A stretch of DNA of 64,000 bases from Certhia americana (lineage: Eukaryota > Chordata > Aves > Passeriformes > Certhiidae), in NCBI GenBank assembly GCA_018697195.1, contig CM031879.1, positions 34,858,228 to 34,922,227 on the forward strand, given 5' to 3'. Position 1 is the first letter of the stretch; each line of letters starts with the position of its first letter. Under the pieces are notes generated by a model. The model did not search any database and was not told the origin of the DNA. It saw nothing but the letters and a program-made list of their open reading frames with translations. Below, one piece after another: positions 26,291 to 40,800 of this stretch. The position numbers were made by a program, and so were the translations under genes.

Positions 26291-29200
26291 GACCAGCTGA
26301 TATAAATCAAAATATGTCTACTGAACTTTGAATTAGGTGATACATGGTGCATGTGTACTTCAGTTGTCACCTGAAACCCCTTTGTGTGGCTCACGTGGTA
26401 GAAGTTCCTATTCTTTCACTTCTGTTGAGAATTACAGCCTGATTTTAACTAGATAATTGAATTGCAGCAGGAGGAACTTTTATTTTGCTCTGTGTAGATT
26501 CCCTTCTGAGGGTAAGTAAATTAAATGAAACATAATTGACAGTGTAGCTTATTTTCAAATACTGATGAATCTCTCCAATTTATTAGGTGTCGGTGTGCAT
26601 GAAACAGAAACATCCAGACAGCAAGTAGTCCATGCTGGCTAATTGTTCCTGTTGGGAAGCAGACACTTATCCAGGCAGAGCCACAGTTTGGGAGAGCTGA
26701 TAGTTCATTCAAAGCCAGTGCACAGTGAGCTGTTCTACCTTGCAGAATAATTATACGCAAAATAAAAAACTTGTGACATACCTTCACAGAGGAGAAATCT
26801 GGAAACATAAATACAGAAGGAAAAAAAGGACTGTATTCACTGTACTAAGTTGTCAGTGAACCACTTTTATTCTCCTTATTGCTTTTCTCTCACTTTCTGA
26901 GGCACACTTACAGTGGAAGAGTGGACTCTCCTGAAAATGTGTCCTACCACAATCCATAATAGCCTACTGCAATTGTTAGGTTCCATGTATTTCAGAATTG
27001 CAAAGTTCAGAAGAAATAATACAATAGAATAATGAGGTTAAAAGATAGTGTTCTTTATTAAAATAATAAGGAATTAAAGAAGAATTGTCAACAATCACAT
27101 AAAAAGATAAGGAATACCAACTTCAAAGTAAGGAAGGAAAACATCAGAAACAAGTTTTCATTCAAAGCTTTGCAGTATATATATAAGCTAAGACAAATCT
27201 CATCAATCTGAGGCAAGAAGATTCCTTGAAGATCTCTGAGTCATAGAATTGGGGAGGGTGCTCAAAAAAGTATCATATTCTTTTTGCTTGTTCGCCTACT
27301 CTTCACCTGGCATCCACCCTTGGATGCACATCAGAGACTGCATACTGAAGTGGGTGGGTCTACAATATAACTCCATACAGCTTCTCCTATGTTCTCCCAA
27401 TGTCCTGCCTATTGGGCACAACACAAGAGTTACCAGGATGTGCACCTGTTAGGCTGTGGGAGTAATATGAAATCATTGCTTGAACTAGAATCAGTAGGTT
27501 GGGAACCGTTAAAAATTTGAATTATCAACTTGAAACATGTAGCTTTCATAAACAACTGCCATCAATATAGTGACACAAAAAATTCACACTTCAGTAGTGT
27601 CTTGTATAATTTTAACCAAAGTTTGCCTGATTAGGCAAACTTCTTGCATACAAATTTTTAGCTGTTATTCTGAGACAAACAAATCAATTTCAGCTAATTA
27701 GCTGACTTCCAAATAATTAGTTCACTTAGGTGTACAGGCCCAGGTACCACGACCTGTGCTTTCAACGTATGCCACTCAAAGTCTGTGTAATTCCTGGGCC
27801 TGCTAATATCTGTGCCTGGAGTTGGAGTCTCCAAAAGGATCTGTTACTGAGACGCCTCTGCATGTGATCAAATTGGGTCCCCATCAGGCAAGCATCCTAC
27901 AGACACTCCACATTTGCTAGATCCAGTCAATGACTCTTGAGCATTTCCTGAAATACATCTACAGTAGTAAAGAAGCCACAACATCTAAGATGTGTACCAT
28001 ATCCTTTCAAAACCCTGAATGTGCATTCATATCCGTTCAAAACACTGCTTGTCTTCCCCTGTAGGACATCACCCATGCAGATCCACTACAGCATGCAGGA
28101 ATTATTTAATATCCAATACCATTTAATCCATAAGGAAGTTGAATGGACAGATCTTCAAATACAAGAGACAAATAATATGTAGAGATAAGGCATTAAATTT
28201 AGGTGAGATTTTTTTCAGGTGGCTGAATAAGGCAGAATCTCTTAAATTTCAGGTAAAGAAGTCTTTTAAGGACGATGCAAAGAGGATTAATATGAAAGTT
28301 CTGAACTAATTTTCTAAATAGTGTGTTATTCATCACTTGCAAGGTTATATTCCGTGAATTCTTTAAGCCATTTGAATCAATCTGAATGTAAAGGTTTTGC
28401 TTTTTTTAATTATCTGCAAACTAGGCTTATAAAATACTTTAATTTTAAAGTTACTGAGATAGAAACAAAACATTAGAGCTTTATGTTTTATTAAACATGG
28501 TTTTATAGCAATAAGATACGCCTCAGGCTTGTCACATTAGATTTATAGCTTTTTATCTGAAAGGACAGATTTAGAAAACTAGACTTAACCATTCTAGATA
28601 GCTCATTTTGTACTATTATCTGTAGTTCAATAGAGTATTTTATAGCCATTGGAACACATAATAAGAAACGGCAAGATAAACATTTCTTTCTGTCATTGTA
28701 TTTCCTCAAAATTATAATGGTCTAGTCCTGGTTATCAACTAGAGACACTATGCAGATGAAAAAGAAAGAGCTGGCTGTGAACACAGAAGAATTCAGGATT
28801 AACCATGAAAGTACAAAACACTGTCTCACAATATTTTTGACTCAATCCTAAATTCTCAACATAGGCCTAAAATTGCCTTCCAAAACACCTTTCTATTTTA
28901 TAGTAAAATCCAATTTTATTTTAAAATTCTCACAGATACACAATAAAATATCTTGAAATAAAATGCATAGTGCCGTACTCCTGCCAAATTACACTGTGTT
29001 CTATTTTGTGTTGATAATTGGTGCAAAATTACTCCAACAAAGCAAAATTTCAGGGTTTTCTTCCAAATAGAATCCATCAAGAACAATAACTGCCCAAGGT
29101 TTTTTTATGAAAGCTGCTGCTGACAGACTGCAGAGAGCTCAACATGCAGCCATCCAATATACTGGGTTCAGCAGCTCTACATATTTGATTCATTGCTACA

Positions 29201-32200
29201 TTATTCAGACATAGTTTAGAAATTTTTCGATTGGAACTGTTCTAGTTTTCCAAAGCTTGCTGTTGGAGATAACCATCAATGCTTTATAGAGACCCATATA
29301 GCATGGTTTGCAGTCCAGAGATTTCCACATGGTCTTTTCCTTGAAATTGGGGAAACTGGATCTGCCTTCATTATCTGGAGATTTTTTTAAATGGTGTTTC
29401 AATAGAGCTGTGGCTTTAGATCTTCCTACCAGCTTGATCAGAGCATTATACCCTTCCCCTAAACTCTTAAACCAGTTTTCACCCATCTTTCATGACAAAT
29501 GAACCTTCACCTGTTTCATCTGCATCCAGAGTCCTCTCTTTATAAAGGATTAGGGGTTTTCTTCATAGAAAATCTTTCCTACATGAAATCCTACCTATAT
29601 ATAAACTCTAAATGTTATAGGGACCATTGTTGCAAGAGAGCAGACAAGGGTGTGGTCCGTGCTTGAGGCCTTACAGTCTCACAAGATCCTGAAGTCTTTC
29701 ATGTTTACCACAAAACATCTCTGTAACAGCCTTTGATGATTTAGAAATTGTATAGAGGCCAAAAGAGATATACAAGAACATCTGATACTCAGAGCAGGGT
29801 GGGAAGAAAAAAAAGAGCAGAGGTAATGCTGAGGGAGATTTTGACTGCCATTGGGTTGAGATTGAGGTGGAGCTTTGCGCTGGGGAGTGAGATTGTCCTG
29901 GGGATAGTGGTGCCGGAGTGAGCTAGAGCTCAGTAGGTTGAAGAATGCAAAAAAGATGGCTCATGTACTTCAGAGGAGGAGAAATAAATTTTGCATACCT
30001 GCATGTCAGGCAGAGGCTGTTCCCTCTAGGCATCCATTGAGCAGCAGGGCATCACAAAAGAGGTGAGAAAGGATACCAGTGTCATATCAATGGTCGCCAG
30101 GCAACTGCTGCTCATCAGAGAGCACAGTGAACAGGAGCTGCCCTGCCTACAACCCCTGGGAGGATTCAGCTCCATAGCTCACTGGTACAAACCAGTTCCT
30201 TAGAAGTGCAGTATCTGGGAGATAATAATGTTTCCTTGTATTATCAATACCTTTCTGGCTTGTGCTTCCTCATGTTTGCAATACAGCATAAGTTTTGTGT
30301 AAAAAGAATACATATGTGTTGTAAAGGGCTTATTGAACCCTTTATATTTTGTACACATTTATATATAGAAATCAAATGTCGTTAAACAAATGTATGAAAA
30401 GTATTGGCCAGGTTCTTTTTTTATCAGTGTGCAAATGAGGAGCAAGTTCACTGGCTTAATAAAGTCTCAATAGCCTAAGGAGGAACATTCCTCCCAATAT
30501 GTCATTGCTTTTCTATGAAATCAGAATGTCCTGTGCTTTAATTTAAAAGGTAGTCTATTTTTACTGTAGGCAGTACAATAGAAACTGTAGTGCTATCCTT
30601 TGAGGTGTTGTGAGACACGAAATCATAAGTTATCCATATGGATGTTCATCATTCATCAAACACTAATAACTTCTCTTTGATGCCTGACAGAAATCTAAAA
30701 ATCCAGAATATTGTCTTTTAAAATTTTGAGTATTTCTTTTTTTTAGTGTTGCTTCACAGTCTGTGGAGAGTCCATTGCATACAAGAACTGCTATGTGAGC
30801 TCTAAAAAAGTTATCTATGGAAAGGATTTACAATAATTCTTTAATGGTTAGAACACAATGGATCTAAACTAACAGTAAGTGTTCTTCCTTTTTAAAAGTG
30901 GGCATACTACCAGATGTCAAAGCTGGAAAAATACTGGGTTTATTATAAAGCAGTCTATCCTTCAATTAAAAATGGGATTTGATTGATAATGAGGAAATTC
31001 ACAAGTTGGCTTAACAGGAAACCTGACTTCTATGACTTCTTAAGTCCTTTGCTGTACTGCCATCAGGAGTCTGTGACATTGATTTAGCAATGCTATCAAA
31101 GCACTGACCCATCCTCAACAGATCCTACTGTTCTCATTTTCTCCAGGCTATTTTAAGCAGCAGCTGACATTGTTCCTCCTGCCTTTCATCTGTTTATCAG
31201 TCACGTTCAGGCATCAGTCAGAATTTCCCACATCAGCTTTCTACTTGGCTCTCACCTCTGCTTTCTCTCCACGCTGTCCTGTCAGGATTTGTCAGTTTCT
31301 GCTTTCCAACACTGGACCATAGCTGGCATTAATGCAGCTTCAGCACACAAAAAATATACCTCAAAATGGTAGAAATAATTGGATGTTTGAAAATTGAAGT
31401 ATGATCCTTACTATTGTTGAGAGCAAGTGATTTTTTTAGGTATTGAATTTGAAAGTGCAGTGTATCATTTTTCTGTTAGCCTGGTACCAGTTTGAGAAGG
31501 ACATAAAGGAGGACTGAGAAGCAGTACTGCAGGTCAATTGTGATATAATTAATTACAATTATGCAACTTAGATTTCAGGCTAGTGATCATTCAATTACAC
31601 TTGCAGGAGATGGAGAACAAATTGACTTTGTCACAAACAGTTCAGCAGAAAGGTCGTTGTGTCTTTTTTTCTGCTATGAAAAGAAATTGCCAAGAAACCA
31701 TCTATACAGAAAATTTGGCAATACTAAGTTTGAAGATGTTTTTAATACTGATAAGATATCAATAATTTCAGCTTTTTAAAGAGACAACCACAGTATGTAG
31801 AGCCTTTTTTACACAAAATCAAAGGGCAGCTAGGGTTTCTAGTCTATCCATCAGCTGCTTTGGAAAATTTATAACTATAGCCTTAAATATCAAAAACAAA
31901 AGACCCTCTGAGAAATAATGTGTTCAGTTTGAAATCAACTATTCACCAAGGAATGGCTTACTATTCCAGCTTCATATTCTGGCAAATATGCAGCATGAAG
32001 AGGAACAATTTCTTCTGACTTTGGAAGAACTTAAGAGATTGCAATGTACACCTAAGGTAGCCTAAGCATTATTCATTAAACTGCTGTTCAATGATACAAG
32101 ACTGAGAGTTTTGAATTTCCCTCTGAATTGTATGCTGTACTTTTTTCCAGCAATTAGATGGAAGGTCACCCATTATTCCTTCAGAGCATATATGGCATAA

Positions 32201-32988
32201 CACTATTTCTACTGATGAAATTCATACAAGGATGCTTAAATGTAGATAAAAATTTGTAAGTTATACAATTTATTTCAAATTTTTAAAAATCTTCTTTTCC
32301 ATGTGATAGATGACACATTATTGTACCATTTTTTTGTGGAAACGTTGAGTTGTTCAGCAATAAACAGCTGTCAAACAGAAATATTAAAATATTTAATTAA
32401 GAAATTATTAATAAGCTTAAATAACCTGTATCTGTAGATGAAAGGTTTTCTTTTAAGTGATAAATTTATACCAGACAAATTTTCAGCAGTAGGAATTATA
32501 GACTAATGGAAAGGAAAAACACAAATTCCCACAAGGAGGAGATAGATACTTGCTGATGATCAGCCACTGAATGTCATTATGTTGCCAGTGAAATATACAG
32601 TTCAGTCCTTGAACAAGGAAATGTGAGATCTGTGCCTTGAATCTGGATCTCCTGATCATGTTCACTGGTCTTTGTTTAGCTGGATAATTTGTATTGTTTT
32701 GCTCATGATCAGTATGCATATTTCCAGATAATAGGTGTGAGGTTCATGGGAATTTTCAAAGCTTGAAACATTCTTAGGTCCAGAAAGATAAACTCCAAAA
32801 GACTCACAGATATTGAAGAAATAAAGCAAATGGAGTCACCTGGACAAAAACATCAGCAGCAAGACATGAGTTTTATTGTCTGTCTATTATCAATATGCTT
32901 CCTCAAGGGAAAAAAGAGCTCACTTAAAATAATAAAATTTAAATAAATTAATTAGTTTGAATTAAATTGAAATCCCTTTTATACTTAC

Positions 32989-33122
32989 CAGGAACACTTA
33001 TACTCACACTGAAAGAACTGCAGTTCGCAGACTCCTCTTGGATTTGAGTTTCTGTAACATTCAGTGGCTTGCATGGGATGTTTATCCTTTTCCCATGGCC
33101 ATGTAAAGCTGACCACCCCCTG
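32989..33122 (-). other. exon-like open segment with good donor site
   Basis: On the minus strand a reading frame stays open across the segment. It ends at CCTG|GTAAGTAT, a near-consensus splice donor (intron bases 32981-32988). A second donor-like GTGAGTA lies slightly upstream. The proposed acceptor (CTAGTTTCAG at about 33123) has a weak pyrimidine tract. The roughly 44-residue peptide includes CKPLNVTETQIQEESANCSS and matches no family that I recognise. This is a weak prediction and could be chance. Confidence 0.2.
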
Positions 33123-34279
33123 CTGAAACTAGCACTGGATCCCAAAAATCACTTATAGATCAGTCATTTACCTGAGGCTGGTGCCACAGAGTGCAGGAGG
33201 ACACATGGTTGTTTGTGGGGCTGGGCAACCACGAAATCTAGTTTTCAATGATCAACAATCTGATCTAGAAAATGAAGTAGGGATAAAAATCATATCTGTT
33301 CAAGAACAAAGTTCTGTCACTTGGACTATTCAAAGTTTCTCAGGTGCAAATAGCCCTCATAGCAAACAACCTTAAAAGTAAACATTTTTCAACAACATTG
33401 TTTTTAAAGCTGGGGAGAAAAAAGAGGAGAGAATGACAGAGGGAAAATAGGGTTTTGATTTGCTTTGCTTTTAAACAATTCAATCAATACCAGAAGGAAC
33501 AAGAACATTGCAGGAGTAGCAGAATAAATGTGGGACCTGGCAAAAACTGAGAGAACTTAATTCTTCTCACAAGGTTCACATGCTTCTTTTTTATTTCTTT
33601 TAGAAAAGTATATATGAGTCCCACTTGGGATCAGCCCTGTACTGAGCAAAGAGCACACTAAGAAAAGCACACAGCAAGAAGGAAATCCTATCCAAAATCC
33701 AGTTCAAATGAAGCTGAAACAAAAAGCTCTTTGTGTTCTCTATGGCTTCTCTATCTTTGACCTCACAGTATTTGTCAAAGAGAAAAATAACTTAAAGATA
33801 AAAACTCTGAAACTGGAAATATTTTCTATTGTGAAACTAATGCAGTTTGGGCTTCTACAAACAAGCCTTTTTTTAATACTTATTCATAGCGGCTGTGGTA
33901 TGTTGTTATTTTTTTCTTTTTAAAGATACAACACTTCTATAGTTACCAGGTAGCAATATAATCTATGCCATACCTACATAGTAATATTAGTTTGGGCAAC
34001 ATAATTGAGATACCTTCTCAGATTGTGTCTATATTGAAAATTAGGGTTTCTATGCAATTTTGGTGCAATATTTTTTACTTGAAATGCCAATAGTTTTGTA
34101 ATTTTGTAGTTTATCTTGTATCTAAAATGTGCTGGTTTATATTCATTGCTCTGGCATTTCTTTTCGAACACACTTAAAAAACAGAAAAAAAAAATCAGTA
34201 TTTTAAGTAGTACTTTGAAAGGTATATGAAAGACCACAAAATAAGTGGTGAGGTGTGTGGTAACCAAATTAGCTGGGAT

Positions 34280-34660
34280 AAATCAATGCTTAGCCTGGAA
34301 TTTGCTGCACAGAGAGCATGGACCTGGGAGGCAGGGTGCTGGGAAGAGCTCTAAATTCCATGCTTTCAAGACCTTTGACTTACAAGGTCAAGCCCCTGCC
34401 CTGTAGCCACAATTGGACACCTACCCCAGGTAAACCCTATATCTTACCAGGCCCCCTCTTCTTCAGATGCTGCTCTCAAACCATGTGCTCCCTGGAAGCA
34501 GCTCAATGCCATGCAACCTCTGGATGCTGCTTAGAGAGCATGTGGTCACTCCAATGGATTAAGGTATATTTCTGGGCCATCCATCACACCCATCCCACTT
34601 TTAGGCACACTCTACCCAGCTAAAGTGGACAAGAGGTAGCGGGGAAACACCGCATCCTGC
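34280..34660. other. GC-richer block of unknown origin
   Basis: This interval is clearly richer in G and C than its surroundings and contains 'AGAGAGCATG' twice (34309 and 34533). The reading frame of about 100 residues at 34318-34623 resembles no known protein. Possible readings are an old LTR or another unclassified repeat lying about 180 bases before a CR1 tail. Confidence 0.35.
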
Positions 34661-34842
34661 TACAGAGCTGTAAAAAAAACAACAAAAAATTTTAAAAGCC
34701 ATGAACCCCCCACTGTTGACTGAAATAATACAATCATAATGCTAACTTTGACTCATTTCATTTAATCTAGAAAGAAATATCAAGGGTACATGTGGAAGAC
34801 TGGAGCTTAAAACACTCTAAACCTATCCAGCAAGCAGCAGGA

Positions 34843-34898
34843 TTGGATTGAGATGATCCTTAGGGTCCCTTCCAGCCCAAAACATTGTATGATTCTGT
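34843..34898 (+). mobile_element. very short CR1 LINE 3' tail
   Basis: Only the last 56 bases or so are recognisable: GATTGGATTGAGATGATCC, then TTAGGGTCCCTTCCAGCCCA, AAACATTG and the terminal TATGATTCTG octamer. This is the diagnostic CR1 3' end in plus orientation. Anything further 5' is either truncated or too diverged to call. Confidence 0.8.
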
Positions 34899-37800
34899 CC
34901 AATGGGAAATCACAGTCACACAGAAAAATTTAGTTGCCCAGACAAGTGATGAAATCAGCGCAAGATGCTCTTATTTCTCTCTCTCTTTGCATCTGTGCCA
35001 AAGCTCATACATAAGGATACATTACAGGGAGCCCCTGATGCTTGGTTATGATAACATATTACCATCACAATGGAAAATCAACCAGCCATTCAGGGCCCCA
35101 TCACTGAGCCAGTTCACAGCATCCAGCTCAAGTACAGGCTGATGTGTCAAACTAATGTCAGTACTTCTCCAATCTTTGATGGCTTTATTTTCTCCCTGTT
35201 ATTATAGGCACCAAGCTTGGATAGACCTGTGGCTGCACTGGGATGCAGTCTGAAACAGGAGTTATGTATAGGCTGTTTTTTCTTGACAAGGTACCTGTTT
35301 CTATGAATGTGGAAATGTTTAAATAAAAAAAATTCAAAAGAGAAGTGCTTTATTTTGCCCTTTCCGTGATGCTAAGAGAGCTAAACTTATTACAGTACCA
35401 GGATGCTTATACTGAGCAATTTCTATAGCAACAGGATGACACAGGCTGGCTCATCAGTTGCATTGTTATTCCATGAAAACATATATTGGAATAATTAACA
35501 AGTCTGACGAAGAAATGGTTGATCTATAATAACATCCTGTGTTTACTAAGAAAATACTGCTTTTGGCAAGGGTGCTTTTATTTCCTCCCTTCATCTACAG
35601 TTAAAACAAAAACTAAATGATAATCAAATTCTGGAGAGCCACACTCATGGATCTCCCCATGGTCTCCACACTTGTTCTTGTTTTTTTTGACTGATGGATG
35701 CATTTATACCTACTTACACAAGCTGAGCTGTATATTCAAAAGGAGGGAGTCATTGATTAAACTGCTGCAAGTGACTGGAAAATATGGGGCAAGGGACAGC
35801 AGAAGAATTTTTTTATCTGAACTGGACTTTGACCCACTGGTTTTGTGTGGACAAACCATGATCCCTGATCTGCTCCTTACATTGACTCAGAGCAGTGAGG
35901 AGCACCAGGACACTCTGAGCAACTGAATCAACTTGAAGTTGCCAGAATGCAGGAGTCAGGAAGAGGCACAGGTTTGAGGACCAAAGGGCTCTGTCTGTGG
36001 TTGCAGGCTTTCAACAGGCTCTGCAGAGGGACAAGGCTGGTGACAGGCACACTGATTGTGATCATCACAATAAAACGTGAAATGATGTCAGTAACAAGGA
36101 ATTTGGCAGGCATTTCAGAAATTACTACAGTAAGTTGAAACAGCTGTTCAAATCAATTTTCTCATATCTTTAGAAATGGCTGTGAAATGTGCCCCCCAGG
36201 TGCTTCTGTGAAACCATCTAGCTCTGTAAACATAGCCTTTAACCCCTATTTTAGACTAGGTTTCTGGGTTAGGTGTCTGAACTCCAGTAGACCAATTGTA
36301 AATAAAAAGTCTTCCTAATGCATATTCCCAAATAGACTGTGCTGATAACTCTTCAACAACTAAAAACATTCAGGGCAAATTTCAGTCACAGAAGAGAGGC
36401 TTCAGAGATTTGTTTTATTTATTTGTTTGTTTGTTTTTAAGAAATAAAATTAACCTGCTTAGAAAGCAAGGCAATTTTCCAAGAAAGGAACCAAGGGCTT
36501 TCTCCCACAAAATCATGCCAGGGTCACTGACACAGGCAAAAGAGACAACTCACCTTGGGCAGATCCTGACTTTATAATCTGAAGGAAAGATCCACTGGGA
36601 AAAGAAAACTAATTTCGCTTACATTGAATTGCTGTCAAGGGCAAAAACTTATCCCATGTCTATCCATGTCTGCTGCCCACATATTTTCCTCCTATTTCAG
36701 TACAGTTTCTTGTCTAAACCCAATGTTATTACACAATCAAACAGACCAACTCCCCAGCTTTCTATCCTCACCACATCATCCCAATTTCTTTCTTGGGACA
36801 CATGCCATCTTCAGCCTACTTATGCAGCCAACATTTCCTGCTTTATGGTCCATATTTCCCTCCTGTACAGCTATCATCTCTTTTCTCGGCTTACTCTCAA
36901 GAAAGCTGCAGAGACTTCTTCCCAACTAGGGCCAGAGGAGAAAAAAAAAAAATAGTAAAAGGACCTACCTAAATAAAATATTGTTTCCAATTTAAAAATA
37001 TACCTGCACTGGTAAGGAAAAAGACATAAGAAATATTTATCTTTAAGCACAGGTTTCTCACATGTTCAGACAGTGTCTGGGTTGAGAACAGGTACAGTTT
37101 GATGACCATCTTTAATTTCTGAAGTTAGCCTCTCTCATCAGGAGAAAATCTTCAAAGACTCAGGCCAAGTTTTGTTAAACCTCTGCTTTGAGCATAGTGT
37201 GATTCAGTAAAGGTTATGTCCTGACCATATATTTATGCAAATGGCCAAAACCACAGTAGTGCAAACAGGTGTTTATTCCAAACTCAAGCTACTGCAGCAA
37301 AGCCAGAAGGAATTACTGATGGATAAGGATGGGTAGGGTTTGGATTGGTTTGGATTTTTAGTTCTGGAGATTTTTGTTGCCTTTTGACAATTAAAAAAAG
37401 AAAAAAAGCAAACTTGTAAGAAATGTACAGAATATTTTAGTATTGTTTAAAGTATGTGATATTCTGGGGACAGGCTTTTTGAGAAATTAGTTCCCTGATC
37501 TAGACTATCCAGGAATCAAAGGTCATTGTAATTATCATCTATTAGTAGTTATGACAACTTATTTGGAACACTTATTAGTTTTGCATAAAATAAAAAAATT
37601 GGACACTCCACAAAATGATGGTTTCCCAGAGCAGATGGGTATATATTTGCACATAAAATGTTTGAATAATATAAAAGTAGATTTTGCAGTGAGAATACAA
37701 ATTATAGCAGAATAAAGAATGGATAAAAGAATAAAGAATTAGTTGTATTCACACACTTTCTGTCCAAATTATCATTCTTTTGTCAAAAGCATTAAAAAAA

Positions 37801-40800
37801 TGTTGGTGTAACATTGCCCTGTAAAACATGAGCTGTTTCTAAACACTGAGCCAAGGAAACAAACAACAATACTGGCAATTTGTTGTATAAATTCATTCAG
37901 ATATTCCAGGGAAGTATCTGCTTTGCAGGACAACAGAAAATTCTGCATGACTAAAACACAGGAAGAATGTTCAAAGTGGATCTTAGAAATGCAAAAAGCT
38001 CTTTTAAAAAAGTGGGAGCTTTATTATTAACTGTTGTGGCCAGGCTAGAGCTCCCAGTAAATCTCAGTATCTCCAGAACTTTGAAGCATCTTGATTAAAG
38101 ACTGGGTCAATTATGCAGACTCTGTTATTGCCATTCCCTGATTAGTGAACTAATAATCTCTGTTAGCAGATATATATATATGTATATTAGCAAGGGGGGT
38201 TGCAGAAGTACTCATTCAAAGTTACAGTTTGAAAGGGGTCAAGCATATTCATTTGTTTCTCAGTGTTTATCGTAAATGAGCATAAAAATCAAGAAAATAA
38301 AACCAGATGGAAATAATTATTTATTACATTCAATAGTACAAAATTTGATAGTATAAAATGCAGAGTTGTGTCTTGAGAACAAATAATATAAAATTCTGCT
38401 ATGAACTCAACTGATAATCCTTCAACTAGAAAGAAAAAGACCTTTGTAATGTAATTAATCACAGGGGATGACTGTGAGTCAACAGGATATTGCAATCATT
38501 TAAAAGGCATATGATCCAAGGATGCTTCTGCAGAGGAATTTCTAGTAGAGAAAGAATATTTCCATTCTATACAGTATCAATGAGCCTTTATATGAAGTAG
38601 GCTAAGCTACATACAATTCTGGCCACACATGTCTGTGAAAGATTAAGGGAAGCTGGAATAAGTACTGAGAAGCTCGGATGGTCTGATCAGTAGATGAGGA
38701 ACCTGTCTTGTAGGAACTGAAAAAAAATTTAATTCTGCTAGTGTAATGTATTCAATTTATAGCTAGTATAGGACACAACATCTTCCATCAAAGTGCTAGG
38801 GACTACTTTAAGAGAAGTAAAAAGGAGTTTTAATGATACAGGAAGAGATTAGTGTTAAGGAACACAAATGCAGATAAAATAGAAACCTGAATTATAAAAA
38901 ATTCCCACCATTTGAGCAGCAAGGCTCAAAGTAGTGTTCATTTCCATAATGGTTACAAGAGACCCAAACACTTCTAAAATTTATCATTATAAGTTTTAAA
39001 AAATAATTACAAAATTATGTGTCTTTGATAAACTTGTTTAGAACTTGCTCGATTATCACATATTTACCAATAATTTACTTGTAAAAAATTACTGGATATT
39101 CTTCACAATTATTCTTCATTGTTTCTCTTTTCTAGGAATTTAGACTTCTGTGGCACACTTAATTTCCACTGTGGATCCTTATCATGTATTTGGAGCACTC
39201 AATAAGATTTTCTCAGTTTAAGCAGAAAAATGGTAGGAAGTTGCTCATGCCCTTCCACCTCCTTAATGCGAGAAACACCAGTCATTTGCTTCCAGATTAA
39301 AATTTCGGTTTAAAAAAGGTTGAGCAGTTCCATCCACTGAAGGAACCATTGATAATTCTGTCTTATAGCAAGCAGAATAGCATTAAGGAACAGCAAAGTT
39401 AAATTAATTGTAAGACACATACATATAAACATCTGTATTTCTAATGACCATAATAAATCTTAACTCTCAGAGGGAAAAAAAAAAAAACCACATTTTGTCT
39501 GTCTTGATAATTGGATAAATTTTTCACTTATGGTTTGTCAATTGCTTGACATTTTATTGCATGAACAATAGACCTCAAAAGTATTTTAATTAGCACAGTA
39601 GCTCTCTAATCTAACCCTAATCTTCTAATTGCAGTTCTAAACCATGTCTGAACATCCATTTACTAAGCAGAAGTTAATTAAAAATATGGATCCATAACAT
39701 ACACGTAGCATAAAACTGAAAGCTGAAGGGGTATGCCATCTGCAGAAAAACAAAACTAAAGTGACAAATAAGGGTCTTAATGGGCTCATGAACTCCCTGT
39801 ACTCTCCCTGTACTACTTTAATTGCTTTGATTGTAATCAAAACACAGTCAAAAGGAGATGCACTGGTTTAAATTTCATTATGTATGGATTCTTAAAAAAA
39901 ATTAGCTTCTGAACAAAACCCAGGATGAAATAGTGTATCGTTTAAAGTCGCATTTTTTTCAGTCATTCTTCCCGATTGTATATTCACTTCTGAAATTGTA
40001 GCAATGCTACTATTTGTAAAGTTCTGCAAAACTGGAGAAGTGATCCATGTTCAATAAAACAAGGAACAAAACTTCAAAGTGATCAATTCAGAGTGCAGTA
40101 TTCCAGTGGTTTCACTGGCATAGCCAATGAATGCCCTAGGTTGCCTACCAAACAGCAATCCACTGCGAGGAGCAACACAACTTGTGCAAGACAGGTTTGT
40201 AAGAACAGAATTGCAACCTTGAAATGTCAAAAAAATCTGGACCTGGGTTCATCAAGAAATAAAAGTTTGGGGGTTTTGGTTACTTTTTCTTCTGTTGGTC
40301 TCTAACACTCCTGTCATTGATTATTTTTTTACATGTTGCCCACTCCCAAACACAAGAAGATAGGCATCTCAAAGGATTTGGCCACATAAAATGTGTGGCT
40401 CTAGGGAACTACAGGCATTTGGATAAACACGTGTACGTCCAAAACTGGGCTGGTACCTGTAGGTGTCTTTATTTAAACAGAAATATTCAGGCACATATCA
40501 GAACAGTTCTCTAAAGGAAAAGCAGAAATCATTAGGTCAGCTCAAATGCTCATAAAATCATGCCTCAGCACTCATAGTAATAAATCATGTTCTTATAGTC
40601 AGAAGTAGCTCTACTCCCAATCCTCAATTCCTTGTCAACAGCTTCATTAACACTATAGAAATATCTGGTTCCTGCACTGTTCACAACTTGTAAGTGGCAA
40701 GAATGAAAATGGTCCAAAGGTAACCATGCTTGAGAGATGAAGATCAAAAGCAGCCTGTAGAGAGCCAAGAGTCAGGGTACTAGAAACCATTCAATCCATC

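Larger units (their letters stand above)
18576..34842. other. long unique non-coding stretch
   Basis: About 16 kb without a recognisable gene. Notable items, listed separately, are the CAGCTGGAG-rich block (19850-20430), a pyrimidine tract ending in CAG (22945-22997), a nuclear-receptor-like half-site cluster (26264-26290) and a minus-strand exon-like segment (32989-33122). The 20930-21260 and 34280-34660 intervals are richer in G and C than their surroundings and could be old repeats that I cannot name. Frames are short and overlapping. Confidence 0.5.

Noticed and set aside
26990..27070. Possible minus-strand LTR polyadenylation region (TTCTTTATTAAAA)
   Set aside because: No TG...CA ends, TATA box at suitable spacing or target-site duplication could be found.
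27240..27270. CATAGAATTGGGGAGGG resembling the start of a minus-strand CR1 tail
   Set aside because: The bases that follow do not match the CR1 3' UTR, so a short chance match is more likely.
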